A stretch of 64,000 nucleotides of DNA, taken from NCBI GenBank assembly GCA_037783415.1, contig JAZGTN010000073.1:1488001-1552000 (forward strand), read 5' to 3'. This DNA is from Leptasterias polaris. Lineage: Eukaryota; Echinodermata; Asteroidea; Forcipulatida; Asteriidae. Of the stretch, positions 50,501 through 53,999 are shown one piece after another; the stretch's first letter is position 1; each line of letters begins with the position of its first letter. The notes below the pieces were generated by a model. That model worked only from the letters and a program-made list of their open reading frames with translations. It was not told the origin of the DNA and did no database searches. The translations under genes and the position numbers were made by a program.

Positions 50501-51692
50501 AGATGAAATATGGACCGGTGACAAAACTTGTGGACTATTGAAATGATACGTTAACTGGTCCTGCTGGGGAGTCATTAGAATATTGAAGGGCAAATTCTGA
50601 TGTCATTCACAGTCCATCTGTGTGCATTGCCAGGTTTTGTTCTCTTATTCTACTCGGGGCTCGAATTTTACACTGGACCGCAGGCCCGAGGCCAGTGATT
50701 TTAGCCTTGGGCCAGTAAACACTTGACCAGTCAAGTCCGGTGGGTTTGTGTTTTTCAATTGAACACATAACTTTGAATTGTCATTTTATTATTTTCAAAT
50801 GTTGACTTTGAGTCTGATACATATCTTTCAATTCTGTTGAGAATTGATGTGTACTTACCTATGGAGTAGAAGACAAATGAGACTAATCTTCCCTTTGTGC
50901 TTGTTCAAATAAGAATAGTGATAATGTCAAGCTGTGTAGAAAGTGCTTTCTTATTTGATGTAATTTTGTTTGATTGAATTGTTATTGTAAATTGCACCTT
51001 CAAACATATTCGGATGGAGAGGGCACACTAGAAAGCTCCTCACTAGTTGCGTGATTTACGTAAAGGATAATGCCCGAGGTGCGCGTCATTTGTGGGTACG
51101 AATGGCGCGAGGGAAAATTTTGCTGTTATTTTTTTGTACATTAATTTTCAGGTCTTTTTTTATGTTTGGGATTTTATTCAGATTAATATACTATTTTTCC
51201 TTGTGGCTGTTTTTAATTGTAATTCATGAGTAGTTCTGCCTTTAGCTGCGAATCATGTTGTTTTAATTAGCCATTATGCAATAAAATGAAATGAAATGAA
51301 ATGAAATAAAATGGTGCACCAGTTATTTTCCGTATCAATGATATCTCTCGTAAAAGCATTTTATGAATAGTTATTATTATTATTACTATTATTATTGAAT
51401 AATGGTTAAACTTTACTATCTAATTCTCAAGGTGTTACTTGCCACCAAAGTCATTCTATCAACCTACGCTTATTTTCCTCCACAGATATCTGTTGAGGAG
51501 TGCACCAAAGTCTTGAGGGAAAACCTCTGGAACGTTCCTCTAACCCTCAAAATCTTAAAGACGCGTTACCTGACGAGAGCCTTGCTCCTCGATGACCAGA
51601 CGTGTCGACAGGCCCTGGAGGAATCCGACTGGGACTTGAACCTGGCTACGGCAATCATCGGCGCTAGTTCCGAGAGTAGTATCAGCTTATAA
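5368..51692 (+). CDS. TNK2: ACK-family non-receptor tyrosine kinase, 16 coding exons (gene span)
   Basis: Joining 5368-5580, 8403-8582, 24469-24624, 26044-26235, 27212-27318, 27948-28074, 29104-29253, 30689-30789, 32125-32286, 35317-35421, 35940-36387, 38591-38599, 39957-41843, 48163-49369, 49875-50158 and 51486-51692 gives one open frame of about 1844 residues. Every junction is GT-AG and all phases agree. Seen: SAM domain (about 8-68), tyrosine kinase domain (about 105-370), SH3 (about 380-435), CRIB (470-483), Ser/Pro-rich tail (about 500-1776), UBA-like domain (1777-1844). Known: SAM-kinase-SH3-CRIB-tail-UBA is the ACK (TNK2) order; ACK binds GTP-loaded Cdc42, associates with clathrin and regulates EGF-receptor trafficking. 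Inference: cytosolic or endosomal signalling kinase under Cdc42. The human protein has about 1040 residues, so the tail here is more than twice as long. TNK1 is less likely because CRIB and a long tail are present. The symbol means family orthologue. An upstream non-coding exon must exist but was not found. Confidence 0.9.
5702..8402. other. ACK intron 1 remainder
   Basis: Apart from the CRE-bearing foldback at 6355 and the G-rich tract at 6975-7000, I recognise nothing. The small frames here look like chance. Confidence 0.4.
6355..6529. mobile_element. MITE with TGACGTCA-containing inverted ends
   Basis: The left end ATAGACCTTATGCATATGACGTCA pairs with the right end TGACGTCAATGCATAAGGTCTAT with a 2-base gap. 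The interior is GC-rich with GCGCCGCGCGTAC and AAGATGGCGGC. A partial relative starts at 45052 (AATAGACCCCTCGCATATGACATCA). Confidence 0.7.
8403..8582 (+). CDS. TNK2: ACK exon 2: linker and glycine-rich loop
   Basis: Sixty codons, phase 0 at both ends, with acceptor GGTGAATTTCAG and donor AAAAG/gtagga. It starts with a Lys-rich linker and ends in the kinase N-lobe. The ATP-binding loop GRGEFGKV occupies residues 112-119 of the assembled protein. The following intron (8583-24468, 15.9 kb) is the longest in the gene. Confidence 0.9.
8868..8945 (-). repeat. tRNA-like SINE head
   Basis: The - strand reads ATAGCTCAGTTGGTAGAGCG (A-box region) and later GCAGGCTTAATCCCTGCTCT (degenerate B-box region), as in tRNA-derived SINEs. 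The 3' arm is too damaged for a working tRNA gene. A relative is at 30092 on the + strand. Confidence 0.55.
9155..9328. repeat. Dispersed repeat A copy (reverse)
   Basis: Contains GAGGCCACAGAGGCCATGGT, CTTGGCCTTGGTGCCC, TTTTCAAATGGAGGCGTGCC and AAAGATGAAATTCCAGGGC. Family A runs from AATTCCAGGCCTG to the same motif inverted, and has copies at 11244, 14132, 20996, 30972, 39133 and 42452. Confidence 0.7.
10879..11185. mobile_element. Foldback element with ~46-bp near-perfect terminal inverted repeats
   Basis: GTAACACCCGGTTCAGACAG at the left is repeated inverted at the right (CTGTCTGAACCGGGTGTTAC), and the match continues through GCTCTAGAGTCGCGCCGAACC. Inside, further GAGTCG/CGACTC blocks and TTTCAGAC/GTCTGAAA motifs give nested dyads. 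No coding capacity. Confidence 0.85.
11244..11396. repeat. Dispersed repeat A copy (forward)
   Basis: GGATTTCATTTTTGAGAGGGCAAG to AATTCCAGGCCTGATG, with GGCCAAGACCAGGGCAACAG in the middle. Confidence 0.7.
12315..13220. mobile_element. GGCCAAGTAAAATAAATA element, copy 2, with nested insertion
   Basis: The outer parts match 2563-3183. A segment of about 315 bp (12396-12710) is absent from copy 1. It starts with GGCCAAGTAAACAAAAATAC, itself like the element's own terminus. A (CA)n tract lies at 12922-12941. Short frames inside are repeat-derived. Confidence 0.75.
13816..14089. mobile_element. Foldback element with ~95-bp terminal inverted repeats
   Basis: CTATACAGCAATCCTTCACC at the left and GGTGAAGGATTGCTGTATAG at the right begin an inverted match that continues with few changes through TGGTGGCAGCAGATA, ACCTGGGTGGTACTGCGCTG and CCTAGCGAC. 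Only about 80 bp of unique loop is left. No protein-coding signal. Confidence 0.85.
14132..14281. repeat. Dispersed repeat A copy (reverse)
   Basis: GCCACAGAGGGTGAAGCCCC, TGGTCTTGGCCTTGATGCCC and AAAGATGAAAGAAACCCTGG place it in family A. It lies just right of the 13816 foldback. Confidence 0.65.
14290..17470. other. ACK intron 2, middle part, nothing recognised
   Basis: The only structure I can support is a partial relative of the 20310 foldback at about 14945-15010 (AGTCTCGCTCGTATTCAAAC). I found no exon with matching splice sites. Confidence 0.4.
17475..17950. repeat. Repeat D (CCCAATTTCATAGAGCTG), two adjacent copies
   Basis: The second copy starts at GGGCCCAATTTCATAGAGCT (17743) and goes on to TTTAAGCAGAAAATATTGC and CTTAACAATTTTCTGCTTAG. 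It is the undisturbed form of the site split by the TTAA element at 33050. The first copy is the TTTCATGGCTTTGCTTACC variant. Confidence 0.65.
19019..19506. mobile_element. Element with TTTTCACAC termini and internal repeats
   Basis: The left end GGTCTTTTCACACGATCG and right end TATAGTGTGAAAAGGC are inverted. GTGTGAAAAGGTCAG and TTTCACACTAGG/TTTCACACTGCC recur inside, so it seems built from several related subunits. Frames through it are not genes. Confidence 0.6.
19545..19700. mobile_element. Short foldback with GTCGATTTCACAAAG ends
   Basis: GGTCGATTTCACAAAGCACTAAG at the left mirrors AACTCTTTGTGAAATCGAGC at the right. The middle holds repeated TGTGACATCAC. A decayed relative lies around 38068-38175. 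Confidence 0.65.
19683..19842. repeat. Dispersed repeat B copy (forward)
   Basis: GAGGGCAATTTTATTTTCCA, CACCAATGCAATGATCAGGG and GGCCTCCTTCTTCGCCTCCG are a diverged family B copy. It touches the end of the preceding foldback. Confidence 0.55.
20310..20453. mobile_element. Short foldback with GCAAGTCTCGC ends
   Basis: GACCGTGCAAGTCTCGCGCA at the left pairs with GTGCGAGACTTGCAAAGTC at the right. The loop contains AATGCGTGAAGGAAACAAAC, shared with 14990-15015. Confidence 0.6.
20996..21146. repeat. Dispersed repeat A copy (forward)
   Basis: GATTTCGTCTTTGAGAGGGC to TAATTTCAGAGCTGAG, with GGCCAAGACCAGGGCAACAG. Confidence 0.7.
21283..21641. mobile_element. TTAA-flanked foldback MITE (AGGGACACGTTGCC ends)
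   Basis: TTAA at 21279-21282 and 21642-21645 flank the element. The ends AGGGACACGTTGCCTTGGAT and ATCCAAGGCAACGCGTCCCT are inverted, and the match extends with gaps over about 150 bp (GACCAACTTGCC, AACCATATGCATTT, GATCCACACAAAT, AAATTGCATGGTTTT). The centre is a short palindrome around GCCATTTTGTGGAGTCAAAATGGC. Confidence 0.85.
22150..22285. repeat. Dispersed repeat B copy (reverse)
   Basis: CATTGCCTTGGTGCCCCTTA, GTACAAATTTACATTTTCCT and CTTAGGATTTAGTGTCAGACCTG. Confidence 0.65.
22372..22483. repeat. Dispersed repeat B copy (reverse, truncated)
   Basis: ATTGCCTTGGTGCCCCTTGA followed by AATTTTCCTCAGAGAGATGC and AAAAACTGCCTTGC. It lies 90 bp from the previous copy in the same orientation. Confidence 0.6.
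23240..23448. repeat. Dispersed repeat C copy
   Basis: Shares CTAGCACTGAGGATACTGTT, AGCTCCTTAAAATCTATAAC and ATCATTTCAACATACCTCCT with the other two copies. Confidence 0.6.
24469..24624 (+). CDS. TNK2: ACK exon 3: kinase beta-3 strand and helix C
   Basis: Fifty-two codons in phase 0, acceptor CCATCTCCAG and donor ATGCTT/gtgagt. The catalytic lysine is in IQVAVKYL (Lys137) and the helix-C glutamate that pairs with it is in FVKEAAIM (Glu155). NHDHLVKLFGVV is the usual beta-4/5 segment of tyrosine kinases. Confidence 0.92.
24648..24945. repeat. Repeat D, diverged copy directly behind exon 3
   Basis: GGGTCTTAATTTCATGGCTT, GTGGAATTCTGCGCTTCCC and TAAGCGCTGATTTTTTGC place it with the TTTCATGGCTTTG variant. 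It begins about 25 bp after the exon-3 donor. Confidence 0.5.
25011..25412 (-). mobile_element. tRNA-Leu-derived SINE
   Basis: It lies on the - strand: the tRNA-like head is at 25320-25412 (B box in GGGTTCGAGTCCCGG, A box damaged) and the tail ends in (TTA)n at 25011-25022. The body contains GTGTCTTGCTTAAGG, CATCCGAAGGACGAAG and ACCTTGTAAACCATTACATG, shared with the three other copies. The first copy in full form is at 28272. Confidence 0.8.
25620..25885. mobile_element. TTAA-type MITE-like element, left-truncated
   Basis: Matches 2340-2500 (GAAAGGGAATCAAAAGAC, TTTCTCAGATTGTGTATTCC) and ends AAACCAAAGGTATACTTTTCC before TTAA at 25886-25889. The terminus AAAGGTATAC is the one used by the 53338 and 58694 copies. 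Confidence 0.65.
26044..26235 (+). CDS. TNK2: ACK exon 4: hinge and catalytic loop
   Basis: Sixty-four codons in phase 0, acceptor TCTCGTTTTCAG and donor GATGAT/gtgagt. It opens with the hinge VTEFAALRSLLE, whose Thr185 is the gatekeeper position, and it contains the catalytic loop HRDLATRN (catalytic Asp234, Asn239). ACK-type kinases have VTELAPLGSLL here, a close match. Confidence 0.92.
26858..27153. mobile_element. Non-autonomous hAT-like element, copy 2, with target duplication
   Basis: CAGCGATGTGATT at the left and AATCACATCCCTG at the right are inverted with one mismatch. ATACAA stands on both sides (26852-26857 and 27154-27159). The right end is 58 bp before ACK exon 5. Compared with copy 1 it carries an extra TTGTTTGTTTGTTG-rich stretch. 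Confidence 0.75.
27212..27318 (+). CDS. TNK2: ACK exon 5: DFG and activation loop
   Basis: 107 bases, entering in phase 0 and leaving after two bases of a Trp codon. KISDFGLSRR carries the Mg-binding DFG (256-258). ENYRSEMKPNL gives one activation-loop tyrosine (Tyr269), the position of the ACK autophosphorylation site. The acceptor AG is 58 bases after the right end of a hAT-like element. Confidence 0.9.
27348..27545. repeat. Dispersed repeat E, copy 1
   Basis: Begins GCAGGCATGCTATTCTTCCT and ends CACCAAATATCATGCCTGC; the inverted relative is at 61755-61945. Shared blocks include TTGCCCTTGGAAAAATCAG and CTTGTGCTCAAACATTATTT. Confidence 0.65.
27752..27870. repeat. Dispersed repeat B copy (reverse, truncated)
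   Basis: GATCATTGCCTCAGTGCCCC and AAATGTTCCAACAGCAATTT. It ends 77 bp before ACK exon 6. Confidence 0.6.
27948..28074 (+). CDS. TNK2: ACK exon 6: P+1 loop and helix F
   Basis: 127 bases; the first base completes the Trp codon begun in exon 5. It reads WMPVEAL (the tyrosine-kinase APE segment, with PVE in place of APE) and then [21 protein letters not shown], the helix-F motif also typical of ACK and FAK. The donor is GAGGAG-like (GAAGAG/gtaaac), phase 0. Confidence 0.92.
28272..28673 (+). mobile_element. tRNA-Leu-derived SINE, best-preserved copy
   Basis: The head reads GTGGCCGAGCGGATAAGA (A box) with the anticodon-like stem-loop CCGAACTCAAGCTCTGG, then GTGGGTTCGAGTCCCGG (B box). This is close to tRNA-Leu(CAA). 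The body runs from GACACTTGTGTCCTTAAGCA to the TATATAAGAACTGCG 3' end and a (TAT)n tail. A and B boxes allow RNA polymerase III transcription; mobility would depend on a partner LINE. It lies in ACK intron 6. Confidence 0.85.
28773..29010. mobile_element. Long foldback just before ACK exon 7
   Basis: TCAGGTGTGGTTTGCGGTGA at the left mirrors TCATCGCAAACCTCACCTGA at the right, and the match goes on almost to the centre (ACTCAACATTTCGATAAGTA against TACTGATTGAAACATTGAGT, meeting at AGACAATC/GATTGTCT). Transcribed in the intron, it would form a hairpin of roughly 110 bp. A diverged relative is at 43610-43735. Confidence 0.8.
29104..29253 (+). CDS. TNK2: ACK exon 7: end of kinase domain
   Basis: Fifty codons in phase 0, acceptor TATTTTTGCAG and donor CCCAAG/gtatga. 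It encodes helices G to I, including LKCWKHEPEKRPSFAEI, the conserved CW(x6)RP closing motif whose Arg bridges to the APE glutamate. The acceptor lies 93 bases after a long foldback repeat. Confidence 0.91.
30092..30168 (+). repeat. tRNA-like SINE head
   Basis: GGCTACATAGCTCAGTTGGTAGAGCA with GTCGCAGTTTCAAATCTC resembles a tRNA with A and degenerate B boxes. The acceptor arm does not pair, so it is scored as a repeat remnant. No SINE body was recognised behind it. Confidence 0.5.
30689..30789 (+). CDS. TNK2: ACK exon 8: first half of SH3
   Basis: 101 bases, phase 0 in and two bases over at the end, acceptor TTCTTCTCAG and donor GCCAA/gtaaga. VRALTQYKAAKDGELTYRAD and the following DDIITVL form the ALYDY strand, RT loop and diverging turn of an SH3 domain. 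In ACK the SH3 sits directly behind the kinase domain, as here. Confidence 0.88.
30972..31131. repeat. Dispersed repeat A copy (reverse)
   Basis: GGACTGGAATTACGCGGAGG, GGTCTTGGCCTTGGTGCTCC, AAGATTTTCCAATGGAAGTG and AAAGATGAAAATCCAGGCCTG; one of the best copies. Confidence 0.75.
32125..32286 (+). CDS. TNK2: ACK exon 9: second half of SH3 and basic linker
   Basis: 162 bases from acceptor CTCTGTTACTAG. GVWTGILALGKVGTFLRCN completes the SH3; the usual G-x-F-P-x-N end has Leu for Pro. A Gly/Ser and basic stretch (residues 436-462) follows. The donor aaaaag/gtttgt is weak, but it is the only one giving the phase needed for the CRIB exon. A stronger-looking GT at 32170 would cut the SH3 short and break the phase. 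Confidence 0.72.
32488..32745. repeat. Repeat D copy
   Basis: GGCCCATTTTCATAGAGATG, CCAATTTTGCTTAACCAATT, GAGAGTACCAGTCAACAAACG, CATGGCATTTTGGCCGGTAA and TTATGCTTAGCAGCTC follow the order seen at 17743. Confidence 0.6.
33022..33600. repeat. Repeat D copy interrupted by a TTAA element
   Basis: GGGCCAAATTTCATAGAGCTGC (to 33045) resumes at 33431 with GCAGAAAATACTGCTTAACA and runs to AAATTTGGCCCTG near 33600. The element at 33050-33426 sits in the TTAA of TGCTTAAGCAG. Confidence 0.8.
33050..33426. mobile_element. TTAA MITE with exact target duplication
   Basis: TTAA at 33046-33049 and 33427-33430. The termini AGGCACTGGACACGTTTGGT and ACCAAACGTGTACAGTGCCT are inverted with one mismatch over the first 20 bases, and weaker inverted matches run inward. 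No coding capacity; any mobilising transposase must come from elsewhere. Confidence 0.9.
35317..35421 (+). CDS. TNK2: ACK exon 10: CRIB motif
   Basis: 105 bases, acceptor TTTTTTTCAG and donor GACTA/gtaagt. It contains IGTPMGARHIFHVG (residues 470-483). The CRIB pattern is I-S-x-P-x(2-4)-F-x-H-x2-H-V-G; the isoleucine, proline, both histidines and HVG are present, while the serine is Gly and the phenylalanine is Ala. This motif binds GTP-bound Cdc42 and is what separates ACK from most kinases of the SH3-kinase type. Confidence 0.88.
35428..35600. repeat. Two-copy ~95-bp tandem repeat next to exon 10
   Basis: TTAATCATAATC...CATCACAATC...ATAATCTTGTCAGATCTT...GTTAGATTG occurs twice in a row, starting near 35428 and 35505. 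The first unit begins 7 bp after the exon-10 donor. Confidence 0.65.
35601..35880. mobile_element. Partial TTAA-type element in ACK intron 10
   Basis: AATTAATGACCATAAAAACT, GAGAAGCACTGCAGCTGTTA and ATAAATCAGCATTACGTTGA match 43904-44331. It fills most of the 518-bp intron and ends about 60 bp before exon 11. Confidence 0.65.
35940..36387 (+). CDS. TNK2: ACK exon 11: start of Ser/Pro-rich tail
   Basis: 448 bases; the first base completes a Tyr codon and the exon ends in phase 0 at ATATCT/gtgagt. The peptide is rich in Ser, Pro and Thr with an acidic NSDDEDLP patch and SPSP sites near its end (residues 499-647). No folded domain is visible. The only internal reading frame open through the exon is the one continuing from the CRIB exon. 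Confidence 0.85.
36855..37075. repeat. Two-copy ~105-bp tandem repeat F
   Basis: GCATTCACCACATGATATCA, TTTTGCAGGCTGGCATAATT and ACCACAGTGGATGGCTTTGA form the second unit; the first unit (36868 on) is similar. A single related unit lies at 61615-61745. Confidence 0.65.
37157..37530. mobile_element. Inverted-repeat element with AAAGGTATTATACC ends
   Basis: GAAAGGTATTATACCGGTTTGG at the left opposes AATCCTGTGTAATACCTTTT at the right. ACAAAATAGTCGCAGACGGT with TTCATGTTTTGTGTGA recurs inverted at 55885-55965. Confidence 0.55.
37533..37875. mobile_element. TTAA-type element, diverged
   Basis: TTAA at 37529-37532 is followed by AGGATGTGTACAACATTTGG. The right half (GATGACCGATTGAGCTTAAA, TTTCACAGGTTTGTTATTTC) is the inverse of the left half of 33050-33426. 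The right terminus is eroded. Confidence 0.55.
38591..38599 (+). CDS. TNK2: ACK exon 12: predicted 9-nt microexon
   Basis: The nine bases CTATCTTTG (Leu-Ser-Leu) lie between acceptor GATGGCACAG and donor gtgagt, phase 0 in and out. No AG occurs between 38493 and 38588. That stretch contains a long pyrimidine tract, CTGAT/CTGAC branch-point candidates and several TGC triplets. Exons 11 and 13 would also join in phase without it, so it is probably an alternative cassette. It rests on splice signals alone. Confidence 0.5.
38935..39133. repeat. Dispersed repeat C copy
   Basis: GTGTTGAGGATACTATTCCC, AAAAGCTCCTGAAAATCTAC and TTTCAAAATACTTCCTAAAA align with 23240-23448. It lies about 340 bp behind the microexon. 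Confidence 0.6.
39133..39295. repeat. Dispersed repeat A copy (reverse)
   Basis: CAGGGCCTGGAATTACAAAG, GGTCTTGGCCTCGGTGCCCC and ATAGATTAAATTCCATGCCTG. Confidence 0.7.
39318..39343 (+). repeat. Run of 26 G
   Basis: An unbroken G homopolymer in ACK intron 12. Its length may not be exact, since such runs are often miscounted. Shorter G/C runs lie at 6975-7000, 59070-59092, 60860-60873 and 61117-61140. Confidence 0.9.
39957..41843 (+). CDS. TNK2: ACK exon 13: large disordered tail exon
   Basis: 629 codons (residues 651-1279) in phase 0, acceptor CTGTATGAATAG and donor GACCAG/gtgaga. The protein is Ser/Pro/Arg-rich and looks disordered. Visible short motifs: an NPF (1025-1027), two similar blocks RSKSMRVP...MEDVYTK and RSRSLKET...AEEVYAK, tyrosine sites NDYIDTSNL and NEYEELSE, and the SH3-binding-type KPPPPKVPPRSRR. 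LLDEF near the start resembles a clathrin box but does not fit its consensus. Retaining the following intron would give a stop at 41880-41882. Confidence 0.85.
42452..42607. repeat. Dispersed repeat A copy (forward)
   Basis: CTTGGAATTTTATCTTTGAG to TAATTTCTAGGCCCG, with CACCAAGGCTAAAACCGGGG. Confidence 0.7.
42651..42880. mobile_element. Foldback element in ACK intron 13
   Basis: TTGACTGCTTAAATTTGAAT at the left pairs with AACAAACTTAAGCGGTCA at the right. The match continues through GACAGTTGCTA/TAGCAACTGTC and CTTCGGGGCAAGCTTT/AAAGCTTGCCCCGAA. Confidence 0.75.
43370..43760. repeat. Inverted-repeat region related to the 28773 foldback
   Basis: TCATGATCAAAAAAGGCCTT and GCTGCTTTGATCATGACG are dyad arms. 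Further right, GATCGAAACGTTGAGTTGTT and ACATGGTGTCACCCCAGAAC recall 28773-29010. The boundaries are uncertain. Confidence 0.45.
43904..44331. mobile_element. TTAA-flanked MITE-like element, full length
   Basis: TTAA at 43900-43903 and 44332-44335. The termini CGATAGGGTCATAAATTGAT and CCCTATGACCCAAACCT are inverted. It serves as the intact reference for the partial copies at 2256 and 35601. The GTTGACAAGAACCC stretch near its right end is related to the 60216/63893 group. Confidence 0.75.
44336..48162. other. Right part of ACK intron 13, little recognised
   Basis: Contains a partial relative of the 6355 element at 45052-45110. Otherwise there is no repeat family copy that I can name and no exon with fitting splice sites and phase. 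A short frame at 45586-45864 ends in a Pro-rich stretch but has no donor. Confidence 0.4.
48163..49369 (+). CDS. TNK2: ACK exon 14: second large tail exon
   Basis: 1207 bases, acceptor CATGTATACCAG, phase 0 in, donor CTACAG/gtgggt leaving one base. Residues 1280-1682 continue the disordered tail: polyproline segments (NPLPLPPRA, RRPPPPIPIRSP, REIPPLPPLPG), an acidic Ser/Asp run before DDYIECRIVKEDL, a second NPF (1399-1401), and RSHTVDAP and KSRSFDDL phosphosite-like motifs. An ACCCAA hexamer repeat at 48860-48890 encodes alternating Gln-Thr. Confidence 0.85.
49875..50158 (+). CDS. TNK2: ACK exon 15: proline-rich segment with YIDM
   Basis: 284 bases, acceptor CTTAACCCCTAG and donor GAAGAG/gtaaga, phase 0 at the end. 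The peptide (1682-1776) has REPPPSIGNHTLPPPLPHRP followed by EDYIDM; Tyr1739 in a YxxM context is a candidate PI3-kinase SH2 docking site. A basic NRKKKW block follows. Confidence 0.82.
50159..51485. other. ACK intron 15
   Basis: AT-rich, with an ATGAA microsatellite at 51285-51310 and an ATT-rich tract at 51370-51395. No further feature recognised. Confidence 0.4.
51486..51692 (+). CDS. TNK2: ACK exon 16: UBA-like domain and stop
   Basis: 68 codons plus TAA, acceptor TTTTCCTCCACAG, phase 0. VSVEEC-like SVEECTKVLRENLW, TLKILKTRYL, and CRQALEESDWDLNLATAII match the arrangement of the ACK1 C-terminal ubiquitin-binding domain (TEECQAAL..., then CHKVLEMFDWNLEQA). This strongly supports ACK orthology and fixes the 3' end of the gene. 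UBA binding links ACK to ubiquitinated receptors and its own turnover. Confidence 0.9.
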   Translation: MSVEECTKVLRENLWNVPLTLKILKTRYLTRALLLDDQTCRQALEESDWDLNLATAIIGASSESSISL

Positions 51693-51700
51693 AAATGAAA

Positions 51701-51706
51701 AATAAA
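51701..51706 (+). promoter_or_regulatory. Possible polyadenylation signal AATAAA
   Basis: AATAAA begins nine bases after the ACK stop codon. If used, the 3' UTR would be very short and would exclude the tandem repeat that follows. Further AATAAA hexamers occur near 53285 and 54112, so the true 3' end is open. Confidence 0.3.
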
Positions 51707-51740
51707 TGAATAGATCTTCTTACCGATTGTTGCTTACTCC

Positions 51741-52240
51741 CTTTGAATCTATATAAGGTACAACCTTAACCTTTGATGTTGTTGGTGAAACTGCAGTACC
51801 TGTGTACTGCCTTTGAATTGATATAAGGTAAAGCGTAAAAACTGTTGCCTTTGGTATGCACACCGTCTTTGAGTCAATATACAGTACAGCCTGAACATTG
51901 GCTTTGATCATCATCTTAAAACTGCTTCCCCTGGTATGTGTACTGTCTTTTAATCAAGATAAAGTACAGCCTTAACATTGGCTTTGATAATCCTAAAACT
52001 GCTGCCCCTGGTATGTACACCGTCTTTGAATCAATATAAAGTACAGCCTTAACATTGGCTTTGATAATCATCATAAAACTACTGCCTCTGGTATGTGTAC
52101 AGTCTATCTTGTTGGCAAAACGGTTGCTTCTGGTAAGCTCACTCACTTTGAATTAATATAAGGCACTGCGGTGGTAATGTTGGCAAGCCTGCCGCTTCTT
52201 TTATACTTGCTTCCTTTGAATCAAGATAAAGTACAACACA
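51741..52240 (+). repeat. Degenerate ~76-bp tandem repeat behind the ACK stop codon
   Basis: About seven copies of a unit beginning CTTTGAATCAATATAAAGTA and going on with ...ACAGCCTTAACATTGGCTT... to ...CCTGGTATGTGTACTG. Unit starts are near 51741, 51811, 51869, 51947, 52024, 52147 and 52215. The middle copies agree best; the outer ones have lost parts. It may lie in the 3' UTR or just past it. Confidence 0.8.
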
Positions 52241-53337
52241 AAGACACTTGTATCGTCTGCTCTCCCTTTAAAAGGTGGCTACCATCGATTTGAAAAATCT
52301 TCATAAGTTAAACTGTCATGAAGTAATGTATCTTCCTTTTTTGAAATTCTTCATCAAATATATTGTATGAGGCTCAGAAAAAGCATTTTTTTTTCCTGTT
52401 TCCATAGTGATGATTCAGATGTGAATAAGTTGTTTAATCTATGCAAAACAGTCTTGCAAATTTCAAACCAAATTGCTGTGACAGAGAGTTGTATTTTTTA
52501 CTTGTTTGCATGTGTACAAAAAGAAAAAAAGTTCAAACGTTTATTTAAAGTTGTCATCAGTATTTGTACAAGTGTAAATTCAGTGTTAACTTGTATTTTG
52601 TGCAGAGGTCTTAAATGCTGTCTGAGACACGATAGGCTGCGGTACTTTAACCTACAGACCAGGCTATCCATGGAACAAAGGATTTGTTCTGGAGATAGAC
52701 GCTTTCCCCCTCCTACAGCCCCGCCCCATACAAATTCACCCTCCTACTGTCTGACCACTCAATCCCATCCACTGGGTTTAAACAACGGAATAAAAGAGTG
52801 GCGGCGATGTTTTAATCTGTCTTTTATAAACAGCAGGGTCATGGCTATCTGATAATCCAACAGTTTAGCCTCAGCTTGCCTTGACCTTGTGTTGAATTTC
52901 TATCTATGTTGAGCGCTAAGTAGCTCCACGCGCAAGTTTCAAACTCGCACGCTGAAGTGTCAAACTTTCGCACGCAAGTTTTGAACTTGTCTGAGCAAAA
53001 TATGCGACCTACCAACTTAAATTGGGCCAATAAATTTGCTGATAAAGTCCCTCTTTGACTTAATTTCCTCATGCACTGTTTAAACACTGCGCACCGTGTT
53101 TATATCCAGCTTTTAAACATGGTCACATTTTTTCCTTTTTTTTTTTAAAATCAGCATTTCAGGTAGGCCTAAATGTGTTTTAATGGAAGTTTTCCACCAT
53201 GACCATCTTAATACCACGTAAGTTATGTGTAAAATCTGTGAACATTTATACTTTCATTCTTAACTTAGAGTGTTTTATTTTTAAATAAATGATACCTGTA
53301 CAAGTTATCGTTTTTTTTTATAACATAAATATCTTAA
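52241..53337. other. ACK 3' flank
   Basis: May contain 3' UTR. A 161-codon frame at 52367-52852 has no family signature and looks accidental. At 52930-52995 short CACGC-GCAAGTTT-AACT repeats occur. Confidence 0.35.
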
Positions 53338-53706
53338 AGTCAGGGTATACTTTTGGTAATTGTCAAAGATAAGTATCCTAACATATGCATAGAATAACAA
53401 ACCTGTGAAAATTTGGGCTCAATTGATGATCGAAGTTGCAAGAAAATAATGAATGAAAAAAAATCAAAAAAGTTGCATAGAATTGTGTGCTTTCAGATGC
53501 ATGAGAAGGGCTTCATGCCTGAAGCCCTTCTCAGATTCAAATTCTTGGGTGAAAAATTACCACTTTCTCTGAAACTACATTACTTCAAAGGGGGTTGTTT
53601 CTAACAGTGTTTTATAATATCAACAGCTGTCCAGGGCTCTTAACCAATTAAGTAGTTTTTATGGTCATTAATTTTTGGAGTAATTACCAAAGGTATACCC
53701 TGCCTG
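53338..53706. mobile_element. TTAA MITE, copy related to 33050
   Basis: TTAA at 53334-53337. AGTCAGGGTATACTTTTGGT at the left mirrors ACCAAAGGTATACCCTGCCT at the right. The right-hand TTAA is changed to GTAA. The interior aligns with 33050-33426 almost end to end. Confidence 0.8.
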
Positions 53707-53999
53707 TAACTTGTTATTAAGGCTCTATTATATAAAATCAACTGTTTAAGCTCATGTATTCTGTTTATAAAGTATGCTCTTTTTTAACTTAAGTATTTTG
53801 CAGTAAAAACAATAAAAAAGCAGTCAAATTTCTTACATGTAATTATGTTTAATTTGTTACACTAAATTTAACTGCAAGTGCTACAATTTATTTCTGACTA
53901 TGATTTAATTTTTACATGCAAATTTCCAGGCTGAATTGTGCTGAAAAAATAGTAATAATAAGATTATTGAATAACATCGGAGAAGGTGTTCTTCCCAAC

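Noticed and set aside
52367..52852. A 161-codon frame behind ACK
   Set aside because: No family signature, Cys-rich by chance, and no codon pattern like the neighbouring genes.
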